A DNA stretch of 64,000 nucleotides from positions 62,001 through 126,000 of the forward strand of contig DLRR01000007.1 of NCBI GenBank assembly GCA_002500605.1, given 5' to 3'. This document shows positions 36,875-45,571 of this stretch, one piece after another (position 1 is the first letter of the stretch; each line of letters opens with the position of its first letter). The translations under genes were made by a program, and so were the position numbers. This stretch comes from Nitrospinaceae bacterium UBA7883 (GTDB lineage Bacteria > Nitrospinota_A > UBA7883). The notes beneath the pieces were generated by a model. That model worked only from the letters and a program-made list of their open reading frames with translations, was not told the origin of the DNA and did no database searches.

Positions 36875-38710
36875 CTACAAACCCATCCCCATCTCAATAT
36901 ATCCACAAGGACACACTTCAGCACAAACGTGGCAACCAACACACTTAGTGTAGTCAGTGAACATCACCATACCTTGCCCGGCTTTTTTATCCCTCTCAAT
37001 GGCTTCATATGGGCAGAAAACGCGGCACTGGTCACAGACCATACAAAGCCCGCAGCTCATGCATCGTGAAGATTCTTCAATGGCCTGTTCTTTAGTAAGA
37101 GTCTGATAAATTTCCTGAAAACCAAAGTCACGAATATCCGTCATTGATGATTGTTCTTGGTTTCGTGGTTTACTAGAATAGTACCCTAGGAGCATTTTAT
37201 CTTCTTTTGCTACACGAGCTCTCGGCAAATTAAGCTGCTGCCTTCCGTTTAGATAATCGTCAATAGCACGAGCCGACATGCGTCCTTCACCAACAGAGCG
37301 AGTTGAAATACCAAGTCCCAACACGTCACCACCAGCGAACACACCTTTTTCTTTGGTCATATTAGTTTTCTTGTCAACAGACACCCATCCCCACTCATCA
37401 CCAAGAGCCGAAAGTCCGCCAACAAGGTCAGGCTTTTGGCCAATACCTACGATTAACGAAGTTAATGGTAGCTCAAACTCTGAATTAGTCACAGGTTCAG
37501 GCCGGCGTCTACCAGAGCTATCTGGCTCACCTAATTCCATCTTTATACATCGAATGGCAACCGCACGGCCTTCATCGCAAATAACTTCTACGGGTGCTGT
37601 AAGATATTCTATTTTAATCCCTTCTTCTATGGCCTCGTCAATGTCACGCTGTATGGCTGGCATTTCGGCACGAGTTCTTCTGTAAAGAATTGTCACATTA
37701 GAGCCCATTCGCTCTGAAACAAATGCCGAATCAAGTGCTGCTTTATCTGTACTATCAGTTTCTCCTGACCTCTCTATGGACGACTTCCCATTTTCTTCAC
37801 CTTCATTGGCAAGTGCAATTCGAAGCGATGATCTTGCCGCGTCAATCGCTGAATCTCCTCCACCAATTACAACAACTTTCTCGCCAATATCTACTTTTAA
37901 ACCACTGTTGACTCGATTAAGATAGCTTGCAGCAGTAAAAACATTAGCGGCGCCTTCACCAGGGACACCAAGATTAGAGCCTTTATGCGCACCCCCAGCA
38001 AAATATACAGCATCAAAATCATTAGAAATCTGATCAAACGGAATATCCCGTCCAACCTTAACTCCGCATTTTAGATCGACTCCAACATCCAAAATATTTT
38101 GTATTTCGGCGTCTAGTATGTCACGTGGCAGTCTATAAACTGGAATACCATAACGAAGCATCCCGCCCGGCTTTTCGAAAGCTTCATATAATGTAACATT
38201 GTGGCCTCTACGGGCGAGTTGATAAGAGCATGATAAGCCGGAGGGACCAGCCCCAATCACAGCTACTTTTTTCCCACTAGTTTCTTCGGTTAGTTTGGTC
38301 AACTTCAAACCACGTTTAATTCCCCAGTCACCAATAAAGCGCTCCATATTGTTTATAGCAACAGCTCCATCAGTAATGTGTTTGCGGTTGCACCCGTCCT
38401 CACATGGATGTGGGCATATTCTGCCGTGTGTGGCTGGCATTGGGTTCTTGTCTGTGAGAATACGCCAAGCTTCATCAATTGAGCTATCCAAGTCACGCTT
38501 GAACTCTTCCGCTTGTGATATTTGCGTCAAGTAACCTCGAATATCTTCACTCGAAGGGCATTCAAAACGGCATGGGGGGAGTTTTCTAACATAGGTTGGA
38601 CATTTCCAGCTTTTACCAAATGTTACAACAACTTCATCAGGCTCTGCTGCCTGCAGATTCATTTCACCTGAGTTAATTTGCTCTATTGCGGAATGATTGT
38701 CTGCGTCCAT
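36875..38710 (-). CDS. dsrL: DsrL, NAD(P)H:acceptor oxidoreductase of the Dsr system
   Basis: A 611-residue iron-sulfur flavoprotein related to GltD. Order: N-terminal Fe-S region (CPTYVRKLPPCRFECP, CPHPCEDGCNRKHI), FAD-binding KVAVIGAGPSGLSCSYQLARR, NADPH-binding KVVVIGGGDSAIDAARSSL, and a C-terminal ferredoxin domain with two [4Fe-4S] motifs (CMSCGLCMVCDQC and CVGCHVCAEVCPCGY). DsrL interacts with DsrAB in the sulfur-oxidising pathway of Allochromatium-like bacteria. A polar insertion of about 25 residues rich in E, S, G and D sits after RIALAN in the NADPH domain. It starts 8 bp after dsrB with a strong ribosome site. Confidence 0.94.
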   Translation of the reverse strand: MDADNHSAIEQINSGEMNLQAAEPDEVVVTFGKSWKCPTYVRKLPPCRFECPSSEDIRGYLTQISQAEEFKRDLDSSIDEAWRILTDKNPMPATHGRICPHPCEDGCNRKHITDGAVAINNMERFIGDWGIKRGLKLTKLTEETSGKKVAVIGAGPSGLSCSYQLARRGHNVTLYEAFEKPGGMLRYGIPVYRLPRDILDAEIQNILDVGVDLKCGVKVGRDIPFDQISNDFDAVYFAGGAHKGSNLGVPGEGAANVFTAASYLNRVNSGLKVDIGEKVVVIGGGDSAIDAARSSLRIALANEGEENGKSSIERSGETDSTDKAALDSAFVSERMGSNVTILYRRTRAEMPAIQRDIDEAIEEGIKIEYLTAPVEVICDEGRAVAIRCIKMELGEPDSSGRRRPEPVTNSEFELPLTSLIVGIGQKPDLVGGLSALGDEWGWVSVDKKTNMTKEKGVFAGGDVLGLGISTRSVGEGRMSARAIDDYLNGRQQLNLPRARVAKEDKMLLGYYSSKPRNQEQSSMTDIRDFGFQEIYQTLTKEQAIEESSRCMSCGLCMVCDQCRVFCPYEAIERDKKAGQGMVMFTDYTKCVGCHVCAEVCPCGYIEMGMGL

Positions 38711-38718
38711 TTCTCCTC

Positions 38719-39804
38719 CTACAACCTTACATGTGAAGAAGTATTGAAGGTGTTGCGCGAACTTTCTGAATAGTCAATATGATATTTAGTAAAAGGAAAC
38801 CCAGTAAGATCAAAAAAATTCTTCCAACCAATTCTTTCAACCCATTCTCCCATACGTTCATACTTTTTCGCCGAATTTCTGTACACTTCCAATATCCTTT
38901 TTACTGCCTCGCCGACTTCAGGCCAACGAGGTGCATTGTTTGGAAGGCCCCAAACTGCTAATTTCATAAAAGATGGGCCACTACGAGTACTGGCAGTCTT
39001 ACCTCCAAGCCATATGGAAAGTGTGTCAGTCTCGGCATCACGAATCTCCATAGTAGGACATTGGCCATGACAAGCCCCGCAGTACATGCATTTTTCCTCA
39101 ACAACCTCAAGAGTGGTTGATCCACCATTCTCTTGTCGGGGCCGTATGGCTGCCACAGGGCAGATTGCAACTACCTTAGGCAACTCACAAATACTTACCC
39201 CTTCAGGTTTGGTAACCGGTGGATGGTGATGTTGGAGGTTAATAGCAATATCCGCCTGGCCCCCGCAGTTGATCGAGCAGCACGATGCTGTTATTTTAAC
39301 TCGGGCAGGAAGATTGTTATCAGTAATAAAATCACTGTAAAGCTCGTCCATCAGAGCCTTTACAGATCCAGCAGCATCAGTACCCGGCAAATTGCAGTGC
39401 ATCCAACCTTGTGTATGTGTTACGTTGGAAATAGAGTGGCCTGTGCCACCTACGGGAAAACCAAGCTCTTCATTAATTGCTTTTATACATGGATCGACGT
39501 CTGATTCATTTGCCAATAAAAATTCAATATTAGCACGGCTGGTAAATCGAAGGTGGCCCTGGCAGTACCTGTCGGCAATATCACAAATTAGTCTTATTTT
39601 ATCTACACTCAACGTTCTAGTTGATCCGGCGCGAACAGTGAAGAGCTTTTCACCACTTGTGCTTACATGGACCAAAACACCTGGTCGTAGTTTCTCATGA
39701 TAATCCCACTTGCCGTAATTTTCCACCATCACGGGATGCAGGTTCTTCTTATAATCCGGAGCCCCATTATCGCGTGGGGCCATCTTTTTTGCAGTTGCGC
39801 TCAT
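38719..39804 (-). CDS. dsrB: Dissimilatory sulfite reductase, beta subunit
   Basis: A 361-residue subunit. Recognisable segments are HTQGWMHCNLPGTDAAG, the CxxxC siroheme-cluster motif within SCCSINCGGQADIAIN, and a ferredoxin domain with CPVAAI and CMYCGACHGQCP. The order sulfite reductase ferrodoxin-like half domain, central domain, inserted ferredoxin and C-terminal segment is typical. Partner of DsrA in the alpha2beta2 enzyme interconverting sulfite and DsrC-bound sulfur. The 44-bp spacing after dsrA and 8-bp spacing to dsrL indicate one transcript. Confidence 0.96.
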   Translation of the reverse strand: MSATAKKMAPRDNGAPDYKKNLHPVMVENYGKWDYHEKLRPGVLVHVSTSGEKLFTVRAGSTRTLSVDKIRLICDIADRYCQGHLRFTSRANIEFLLANESDVDPCIKAINEELGFPVGGTGHSISNVTHTQGWMHCNLPGTDAAGSVKALMDELYSDFITDNNLPARVKITASCCSINCGGQADIAINLQHHHPPVTKPEGVSICELPKVVAICPVAAIRPRQENGGSTTLEVVEEKCMYCGACHGQCPTMEIRDAETDTLSIWLGGKTASTRSGPSFMKLAVWGLPNNAPRWPEVGEAVKRILEVYRNSAKKYERMGEWVERIGWKNFFDLTGFPFTKYHIDYSESSRNTFNTSSHVRL

Positions 39805-39848
39805 AGACTTGTTACCTCACTAGTATCTATGCATTAAAAGCATTAGTT

Positions 39849-41111
39849 TCAAACAGATTCAACGGATTCAACTTCTTCATTTCGTATTGCCGGGTCATGA
39901 ACCGGCTCGCCGTCAATTTTAGGAGCAGAAAGTTCCTCAAACTTGATGTAAGGCGAAGTAGTTGGATGCTTAATCATCTGCGGGTCAGGTTCAAGCCCAA
40001 TTCCTTCAAGGAATGCAGCAAGACCAATCCGATTAATGAATTCACCCACACGTTCGTGGTCCATGCCATTTTCACCCCAAAAATCCCAAATTCTTTCAAC
40101 CAAGTCTGTAAGCTTCTTATAATCCGCTTCAGTCTCTAGTTTGATGAATGGTACTAACACAGAGCTCATGGTATCACCAATCTTCAAAGTTCGCTTACCG
40201 CCAAGTAAAATGGTTGCGCCTCTGTCTTTCCCTGGTTTCAATGCTTTATGCATGACATTTATACAATGCATGCAACGCACACAGTTATCGTCATCAACTA
40301 TAATTTGGTTGTCCTTTAGCTGTATACAGTCAGTGGGACAACGAGTAATTACATTCTCAACTACGTAATCGGATCCATTTTCTTGTACAAATTTGGCCAC
40401 TTCTTCTTGGTCAATCTGCATAGGACCCCGCCATGTACCAATAATAGGCATATCAGAGCGTTGCATGGAACACGAGCAGTCATTGGCACATCCTGATAAT
40501 TTGAACTTGTATTTATAAGGGAATTCTGGCCGGTGGAGTTGACTGATGAAAGTGTTGGTGAGATGCGTGGTGAGGTCGATAGTATCAAAACATGCCATCT
40601 CGCACCTAGCCTCTCCAACACAACAAGACAATGTCCTTAGTGCACCACCAGAGCCGCCTAAATCCCAGCCATGCTCCATCAAATCTTCAGCCGCCTCATA
40701 TGTACTTTTGTTGTCTGTTCCCAATAACAGAATATCGCCAGTCATGCCATGTAACTGTATAATGCCAGCCCCATGTTTATCCCATATATCGCAAAGCTCA
40801 CGGAGAGTTTCCGTGCTATAAACCCATCCAGAAGGTGGAATAATACGAATTGTATGGAATTGTGCAATGTCAGGGTACTCATCTGAAAGCTCAGAGTATC
40901 GAGCTATAACACCGCCTCCATAGCCATCCACATTCAACACTGTGCCTTGCCAGTAGTTCCAAAGATCTTTGTAGGACTGGTTCATCTGCCCTAGAAGCTG
41001 TTCAACTTGTGGTTTTCTCTCCCCTAGTTGTTTGAGATCTGCAATGAAACTCGGCCATTCGCCTTCAATCAATTCATCAACTAGTGAGGTATCATATTTT
41101 TGCTTAGTCAT
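39849..41111 (-). CDS. dsrA: Dissimilatory sulfite reductase, alpha subunit
   Basis: About 420 residues. Siroheme-[4Fe-4S] ligands are visible as C-x5-C in CCVGEARCEMACFDT and C-x3-C in GCANDC, and the extra ferredoxin domain has CPTDCIQL and CVRCMHCINVMHKAL. In-frame starts also exist at GTG 41135 and ATG 41129. ATG 41111 is preferred, because GGGGAAGG lies just upstream and the protein then begins MTKQKYDTSLVDELIEGEWPSF, like other DsrA. The direction of the enzyme (sulfite reduction or sulfur oxidation) is not fixed by dsrA alone; dsrL without dsrD favours oxidation. First gene of the operon. Confidence 0.96.
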   Translation of the reverse strand: MTKQKYDTSLVDELIEGEWPSFIADLKQLGERKPQVEQLLGQMNQSYKDLWNYWQGTVLNVDGYGGGVIARYSELSDEYPDIAQFHTIRIIPPSGWVYSTETLRELCDIWDKHGAGIIQLHGMTGDILLLGTDNKSTYEAAEDLMEHGWDLGGSGGALRTLSCCVGEARCEMACFDTIDLTTHLTNTFISQLHRPEFPYKYKFKLSGCANDCSCSMQRSDMPIIGTWRGPMQIDQEEVAKFVQENGSDYVVENVITRCPTDCIQLKDNQIIVDDDNCVRCMHCINVMHKALKPGKDRGATILLGGKRTLKIGDTMSSVLVPFIKLETEADYKKLTDLVERIWDFWGENGMDHERVGEFINRIGLAAFLEGIGLEPDPQMIKHPTTSPYIKFEELSAPKIDGEPVHDPAIRNEEVESVESV

Positions 41112-41181
41112 ACCTTCCCCTTTCAGCATTTTCACAAAATACTTGAGTAGATTAGGTTAATATCATAAAAACTCTGCAATG

Positions 41182-41201
41182 GTAGTATAAAGCAATACTA
41201 C
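41182..41201. promoter_or_regulatory. Inverted repeat upstream of dsrA
   Basis: GTAGTAT and ATACTAC are perfect 7-bp half-sites separated by six bases, about 70 nt upstream of the preferred dsrA start. The size and location suit a dimeric repressor or activator of the dsr operon. It is equally 380 nt from queA. No regulator gene is adjacent, and the site could be chance in AT-rich DNA. Confidence 0.4.
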
Positions 41202-41495
41202 TTTACTACAGCTATGTACGTTAGATGCTATTAGCTCTATATGGATTCGAAAACTTGCTGGGAATTAACACTAATTTGAGATCATGATTAGCAATATAAG
41301 CACTGCAGTTTATTATTTAATCAATCGACACTTGGCATTCTAGCGATAATGGTCATGTTTCCAATATGTTATTCACTTGTCCTGCTTTACAGGCTAGTCT
41401 AAATATTTACGTGGTAATTAAAGATTATTTTGGATATATATAACTCCACCTAATAATAAAGACTGTTTAAATGGTTGTTATGAGGGCAGTTTAGT

Positions 41496-41516
41496 CTTTA
41501 CTTTCAGAAAGTAAAG
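41496..41516. promoter_or_regulatory. 21-nt palindrome upstream of queA
   Basis: CTTTACTTTC and GAAAGTAAAG are perfect 10-bp arms around a single central A, 63 nt before the queA ATG. As RNA it would make a stem of 8 bp or more with a small loop and no following T run. As DNA it is an ideal dimer operator. PreQ1-riboswitch features were not recognised there. Confidence 0.45.
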
Positions 41517-41579
41517 AAAGATTAACGTTAAAAGCAATTTTGAATTTGGTTATTTCACTGGCTTAGCAAACAAAATACC

Positions 41580-42611
41580 ATGTCAAACCTAAAGAGTTAC
41601 GAGTACCATCTTCCAAAAAAGTTGATTGCCCAACGCCCAGCATCTAAACGTGATGCAAGTAGATTGCTAAACATACACCGTGATGATAAGTCAGTCACAC
41701 ACCTTAAGTTCCGTGATTTTCCAAGTCTTCTTAATAGTAACGATCTTTTGGTTATTAACGATTCTGCTGTTTTTCCGGCTAGATTAAAAGCAAGAAGAAG
41801 TACTGGCGCTACAATAGAAATTTTGCTTGTGCGTAACCTTGGTAAAGGTGCTTGGACTGCTTTGATAAAAGGGATTAGGAGGTTACACGTTGGTGAGCGG
41901 CTTAGAGTTGGTGAATCACATTTAACACTCATGCAAAAGCATGATACAGGTTCTGCTGAAATATGCTTTGAAAGTTCTGGTGACTCCAAAGACACAGTTG
42001 CCCAATATGGCATGATACCTCTACCGCCATACATATCAAGGCCAAATGATGAAACCGACAAAGAAGATTCTGTGCGTTATCAAACTGTTTTTGCTACGCA
42101 ACCAGGTTCATGTGCCGCACCAACTGCCGGGCTTCATTTTACAAAGGAAATAATACATTCTATAAAGACTAGGGGTGTCAAGATTGTTAATATAACCTTG
42201 CATGTCGGTCCAGGCACATTTAGGCCAATTAAATCAGATAATATAGACGACCACATAATCGACAATGAACTATACTCAGTATCAACCAGTGCTGCACAGG
42301 CCATTAACAAGACAAAATCGGAAGGAGGCCGCATAGTCGCTGTAGGAACCACGGCGGTGAGAACACTCGAAAGTACAGCAGTTAATGGCTTAGTCGAACC
42401 CGGAAATGGTGAAACCAACCTTTTAATAAAGCCTGGGCACAAATTTGAAGTAGTGGATGCTCTTTTAACAAACTTTCATCTCCCTAAATCAACACTACTA
42501 ATGTTAGTTGCTGCTTTTTCCGGCCGAGAGTTCATTGTTAATATATATAACCAAGCAATAAAAAAAGGTTATCGGTTCTACAGCTACGGTGATTGTATGT
42601 TCATACAGTAA
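41580..42611 (+). CDS. queA: S-adenosylmethionine:tRNA ribosyltransferase-isomerase
   Basis: A 343-residue protein that transfers and isomerises the ribosyl part of SAM onto preQ1-tRNA, the penultimate steps of queuosine synthesis. Landmarks are the N-terminal YEYHLPKKLIAQRPASKRDASRLL, PPYISRP, AAPTAGLHFT and HVGPGTFRPI, and the closing FHLPKSTLLMLVAAFSG and GYRFYSYGDCMFI. Full length. It is divergent from dsrA and convergent with the EVE-domain gene. No tgt gene is adjacent. Confidence 0.95.
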   Translation: MSNLKSYEYHLPKKLIAQRPASKRDASRLLNIHRDDKSVTHLKFRDFPSLLNSNDLLVINDSAVFPARLKARRSTGATIEILLVRNLGKGAWTALIKGIRRLHVGERLRVGESHLTLMQKHDTGSAEICFESSGDSKDTVAQYGMIPLPPYISRPNDETDKEDSVRYQTVFATQPGSCAAPTAGLHFTKEIIHSIKTRGVKIVNITLHVGPGTFRPIKSDNIDDHIIDNELYSVSTSAAQAINKTKSEGGRIVAVGTTAVRTLESTAVNGLVEPGNGETNLLIKPGHKFEVVDALLTNFHLPKSTLLMLVAAFSGREFIVNIYNQAIKKGYRFYSYGDCMFIQ

Positions 42612-42668
42612 TAAGATTTACTGAGTTGTATTACTTAAACTAGATACCAAGTTTTATAAATTCAACAA

Positions 42669-43724
42669 TTACTTAAGCAGCAAAGTGCTAAGTATTTTAG
42701 AAACCTTTTCTAAAACATCTTTTTCGTGTACCCGACCATCTTCAAAAACGCTCCGAACAGATGAAAAAGTAAGCATTCTTATAAGAGTTTTATTTATATT
42801 ATTTGCACCGACTATGCTTGGCCTGTTTAATTGTCTAGTTGCTTCTTCCTCCAAATCACCCGGGCATACTAAATAACACTTAATGCCTGGGTTAACCAAA
42901 GCCAAATCACTTAATAGAACAACACTATACAAGAGATCTCCACTACTCTCTATTACAAATGCTGCAACAGCCCCTGATTGATCAAACCATATAACACAAA
43001 CATCTGTCGCTAACGCCGCCGCTGCCTCTTCCATTGAATCAGGTATTGTTGCCAGCATAGAAGGAAATTTCGGGATTTCGCCATCCTCAATCGGCCTGCC
43101 ACGATACCTCGAATTCGACCAGATTTTGTGTCCACGTTTTTCACCAAGTTGAAGCAAGAGGTACGCTGTTTTAATCATTGGCACTGAAGGTGGCAATGAG
43201 TAATTAATTCCACTAGGCGGAATTGCGATAACACCAACATTGGTTTTAAAAGTTTTAAAACTACTGCTATCATTTGACACATCTGATCTTTCCCCAGCTG
43301 ACAGCATAGCCTTTAAAACAACCTCACCATCGTGTGAAGTGAATTCGGCAGGCGAGTTACGAAAATAATCAGTCCACATATTAGGGTTTTCCATATTGTG
43401 AAAAATGCTCAACCTGTCTTGCAAAGAAACTGGACTTATTATTTGATCTATGCTTGTTTGTACCATCAATTTGACTTGAACTCTGCACGGCAAAAAATCA
43501 TCTTTGAATAAAGGTGTATTGTCCATGTATGGCGCACCAACCACTTCTAGGGCGCCACAAAACCCAGATTTGTCTTTATTAAAGCAAAGAAGAACGTCAC
43601 CCTGGCTTAACATCTGAACAGATCGCCATTTTCGCTTTGAAAACCCTGTGACGCTATTTTCTGAATCTAAAAACTCTTCCCACGCATTGTTAGTGAAAAG
43701 GTTTATCCAAAAACTTCTACCCAT
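42669..43724 (-). CDS. EVE-domain protein with C-terminal nuclease-like domain
   Basis: A 351-residue protein in two parts. Residues about 3-115 resemble an EVE (PUA-like, YTH-related) domain: WINLFTNNAWEEF, a QGDVLLCFNKDKSGFCGALEVVG strand set, and DDFLPCRVQVKL. Residues about 180-345 resemble restriction-endonuclease-like folds: a helix with LLLQLGEKRGHKIW, DVCVIWFDQSGAVAAFVIESSG, then LLSDLALVNPGIKCYLVCPGD and LNRPSI. Where active relatives have EVE, this one has VIE, so one acidic residue may be missing. EVE domains bind modified DNA bases, so a modification-sensing role is possible. No methylase or helicase partner is adjacent. Confidence 0.55.
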   Translation of the reverse strand: MGRSFWINLFTNNAWEEFLDSENSVTGFSKRKWRSVQMLSQGDVLLCFNKDKSGFCGALEVVGAPYMDNTPLFKDDFLPCRVQVKLMVQTSIDQIISPVSLQDRLSIFHNMENPNMWTDYFRNSPAEFTSHDGEVVLKAMLSAGERSDVSNDSSSFKTFKTNVGVIAIPPSGINYSLPPSVPMIKTAYLLLQLGEKRGHKIWSNSRYRGRPIEDGEIPKFPSMLATIPDSMEEAAAALATDVCVIWFDQSGAVAAFVIESSGDLLYSVVLLSDLALVNPGIKCYLVCPGDLEEEATRQLNRPSIVGANNINKTLIRMLTFSSVRSVFEDGRVHEKDVLEKVSKILSTLLLK

Positions 43725-43894
43725 CAGTCACATCCCATTTATATTTTATTAGTATGCCCTAATGTTCATTTTACCAGACACCCGGACTGCTTTTGAAGCT
43801 AATGGGTTTATATGATTTTGTGTCATTAAGACCACAGTTTGTAACGAATCTTTCATCGTTTAGAGTATAATGTACATTTCTTACTTGTTGGCCT

Positions 43895-44743
43895 ATGGGA
43901 TATAAGATAAAACTAGACGTCTTCGAAGGTCCTCTTGACCTGTTGCTACACCTTATAAAGGATAACGAGGTAGATATATATGAAATACCTATCGCGTTGA
44001 TTACTAAGCAATATCTCGAGTACATAGAGGTAATGAATTCACTCAACCTTGAAATAGCTGGCGACTACCTTTTGATGGCCTCCCAATTAACCTACATTAA
44101 ATCAAAACTGCTACTCCCAAACCACGAACAAGAGCTAGAAGAAATGGATAATGTAGATCCGCGTGAAGAACTGGTTGCCAAATTAATTGAATACAAAAAG
44201 TTTAAAGAAGCTTCTCAAGAGCTTAAAACTAGGGAATTAAACCAAAGCATGGTATTTACACGCACGCATGGCAGCCATGAAATTCCAAAGGATGCTGATC
44301 TGTTGATTGAGGTTAACGTTTTTGAACTACTTAAATCATTCAAGAAAATTCTTGATGATTATAAAGGTGATCGAGAGCTTTCTGTCTCACTCGACGAAAT
44401 ATCAGTTACAGAAAAAATCAATCAAGTAATGACCTTGTTAGAAAAAGCCGAATATGCGACTTTTGGTGACTTATTTTTAGATGGCCGGTCAAAGGCCGAG
44501 ATTGTAGCCACTTTTCTTGCTCTCCTAGAACTCATGAAACTCAGATTATTGCGAGTAGTCCAAGTACACGCTAGTGGAGAAATGATGATTTACAGATACA
44601 CCGATGGTGATAGTAGAACAATAGATGACCAACGTGAAAAAGAATGGCCAAAAAAAAATAAAGGCTCAAGTAAGAACAGCGACAATGGTACGAAGAAGTC
44701 TGCGATTGAAAATAATAACAACGACCCGCTTAACGATAAGTAA
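43895..44743 (+). CDS. scpA: Segregation and condensation protein ScpA
   Basis: A 282-residue kleisin bridging the SMC dimer. The N-terminal signature FEGPLDLLLHLIKDNEVDIYEIPIALIT is intact, as is the C-terminal winged helix (KAEIVATFLALLELMKLRLLRVVQ). A charged, Asn- and Lys-rich tail of about 40 residues follows and is probably disordered. scpB starts 32 bp after the stop, making the usual scpA-scpB pair, and the rluB-like gene follows. Confidence 0.94.
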   Translation: MGYKIKLDVFEGPLDLLLHLIKDNEVDIYEIPIALITKQYLEYIEVMNSLNLEIAGDYLLMASQLTYIKSKLLLPNHEQELEEMDNVDPREELVAKLIEYKKFKEASQELKTRELNQSMVFTRTHGSHEIPKDADLLIEVNVFELLKSFKKILDDYKGDRELSVSLDEISVTEKINQVMTLLEKAEYATFGDLFLDGRSKAEIVATFLALLELMKLRLLRVVQVHASGEMMIYRYTDGDSRTIDDQREKEWPKKNKGSSKNSDNGTKKSAIENNNNDPLNDK

Positions 44744-44775
44744 AATAGAATTCGATAAAGCATTAAGGAGAGACA

Positions 44776-45471
44776 ATGGACCGACAGGAAGCCAAAGGAA
44801 TAATTGAGACAATTCTTTTCGTAGCCGACACACCCATCAGAATTTCCACTTTTGTAGAATTGCTTAATTCTAAATACGCTGATGAAGAAATTATTGCCCT
44901 ATTAAACGAGTTGAAGGAAGATTATGATGGGAGAGTGTTTCAACTCGTTGAAATAGCTGGTGGGTGGCGCATGCAGACAAGAAAGCAGTTCGGACCATGG
45001 ATCACAGCTTATTACAAAACGGAACACGGCCAAAAACTATCACGTGCCTCATTGGAAGTCCTTGCCATTGTATCTTACCGCCAACCCATTACCAGAACGG
45101 AAGTAGATGATATTCGTGGAGTTGATTCTGGGGGTGTGCTACGTGGATTAATTGACAAAGGCCTTGTTAGGATTATGGGAAGGCGAAAGCTCCCAGGGAG
45201 ACCAATCATATACGGCACAACTGTTCGGTTTTTAGAATACTTTGGCCTTTCAAGTTTAGCGGATATGCCGACACTGGATGAATTTAATAATGAGCTTGAC
45301 AGTAAGTTAAGTGATAACGAAAGACAAGCAATAATATCTTTTTCAGCAACGAACCCGAAAGAACTAAATGGCGAGGAAAACTTTGCTAGTGTAAAAAGTG
45401 ACCAGAACGAATCAGATGAAACTTCTGCTGATGACAACATCAACGCAGTCAACAAAGATAAAAAGTGCTAG
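44776..45471 (+). CDS. scpB: Segregation and condensation protein ScpB
   Basis: A 231-residue kite protein of the SMC-ScpAB complex with two winged helices. Landmarks are IIETILFVADTPI, LARASLEVLAIVSYRQPITR-like ASLEVLAIVSYRQPITRTEV, DDIRGVDSGGVLRGL and GRPIIYGTTVRFLEYFGL. The last 50 or so residues are acidic and low in conservation. A strong Shine-Dalgarno AAGGAGAG precedes ATG 44776. The downstream pseudouridine synthase gene overlaps or abuts it. Confidence 0.94.
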   Translation: MDRQEAKGIIETILFVADTPIRISTFVELLNSKYADEEIIALLNELKEDYDGRVFQLVEIAGGWRMQTRKQFGPWITAYYKTEHGQKLSRASLEVLAIVSYRQPITRTEVDDIRGVDSGGVLRGLIDKGLVRIMGRRKLPGRPIIYGTTVRFLEYFGLSSLADMPTLDEFNNELDSKLSDNERQAIISFSATNPKELNGEENFASVKSDQNESDETSADDNINAVNKDKKC

Positions 45472-45571
45472 ATTGTCAGGAAAAACATTGAATAGTATAA
45501 AAACTAGTCCTAACACCAGTAATGAGCCTGGTTCCCAAGCAAAACCTAGATCGGAAAATAGACAAGGTAAC

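Larger units (their letters stand above)
41112..41579. other. Divergent promoter region between dsrA and queA
   Basis: 468 bp without a coding gene. It holds the inverted repeat at 41182-41201 on the dsrA side and a near-perfect palindrome at 41496-41516 on the queA side. Otherwise AT-rich with several TATAAT-like hexamers; nothing else recognisable. Confidence 0.5.
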
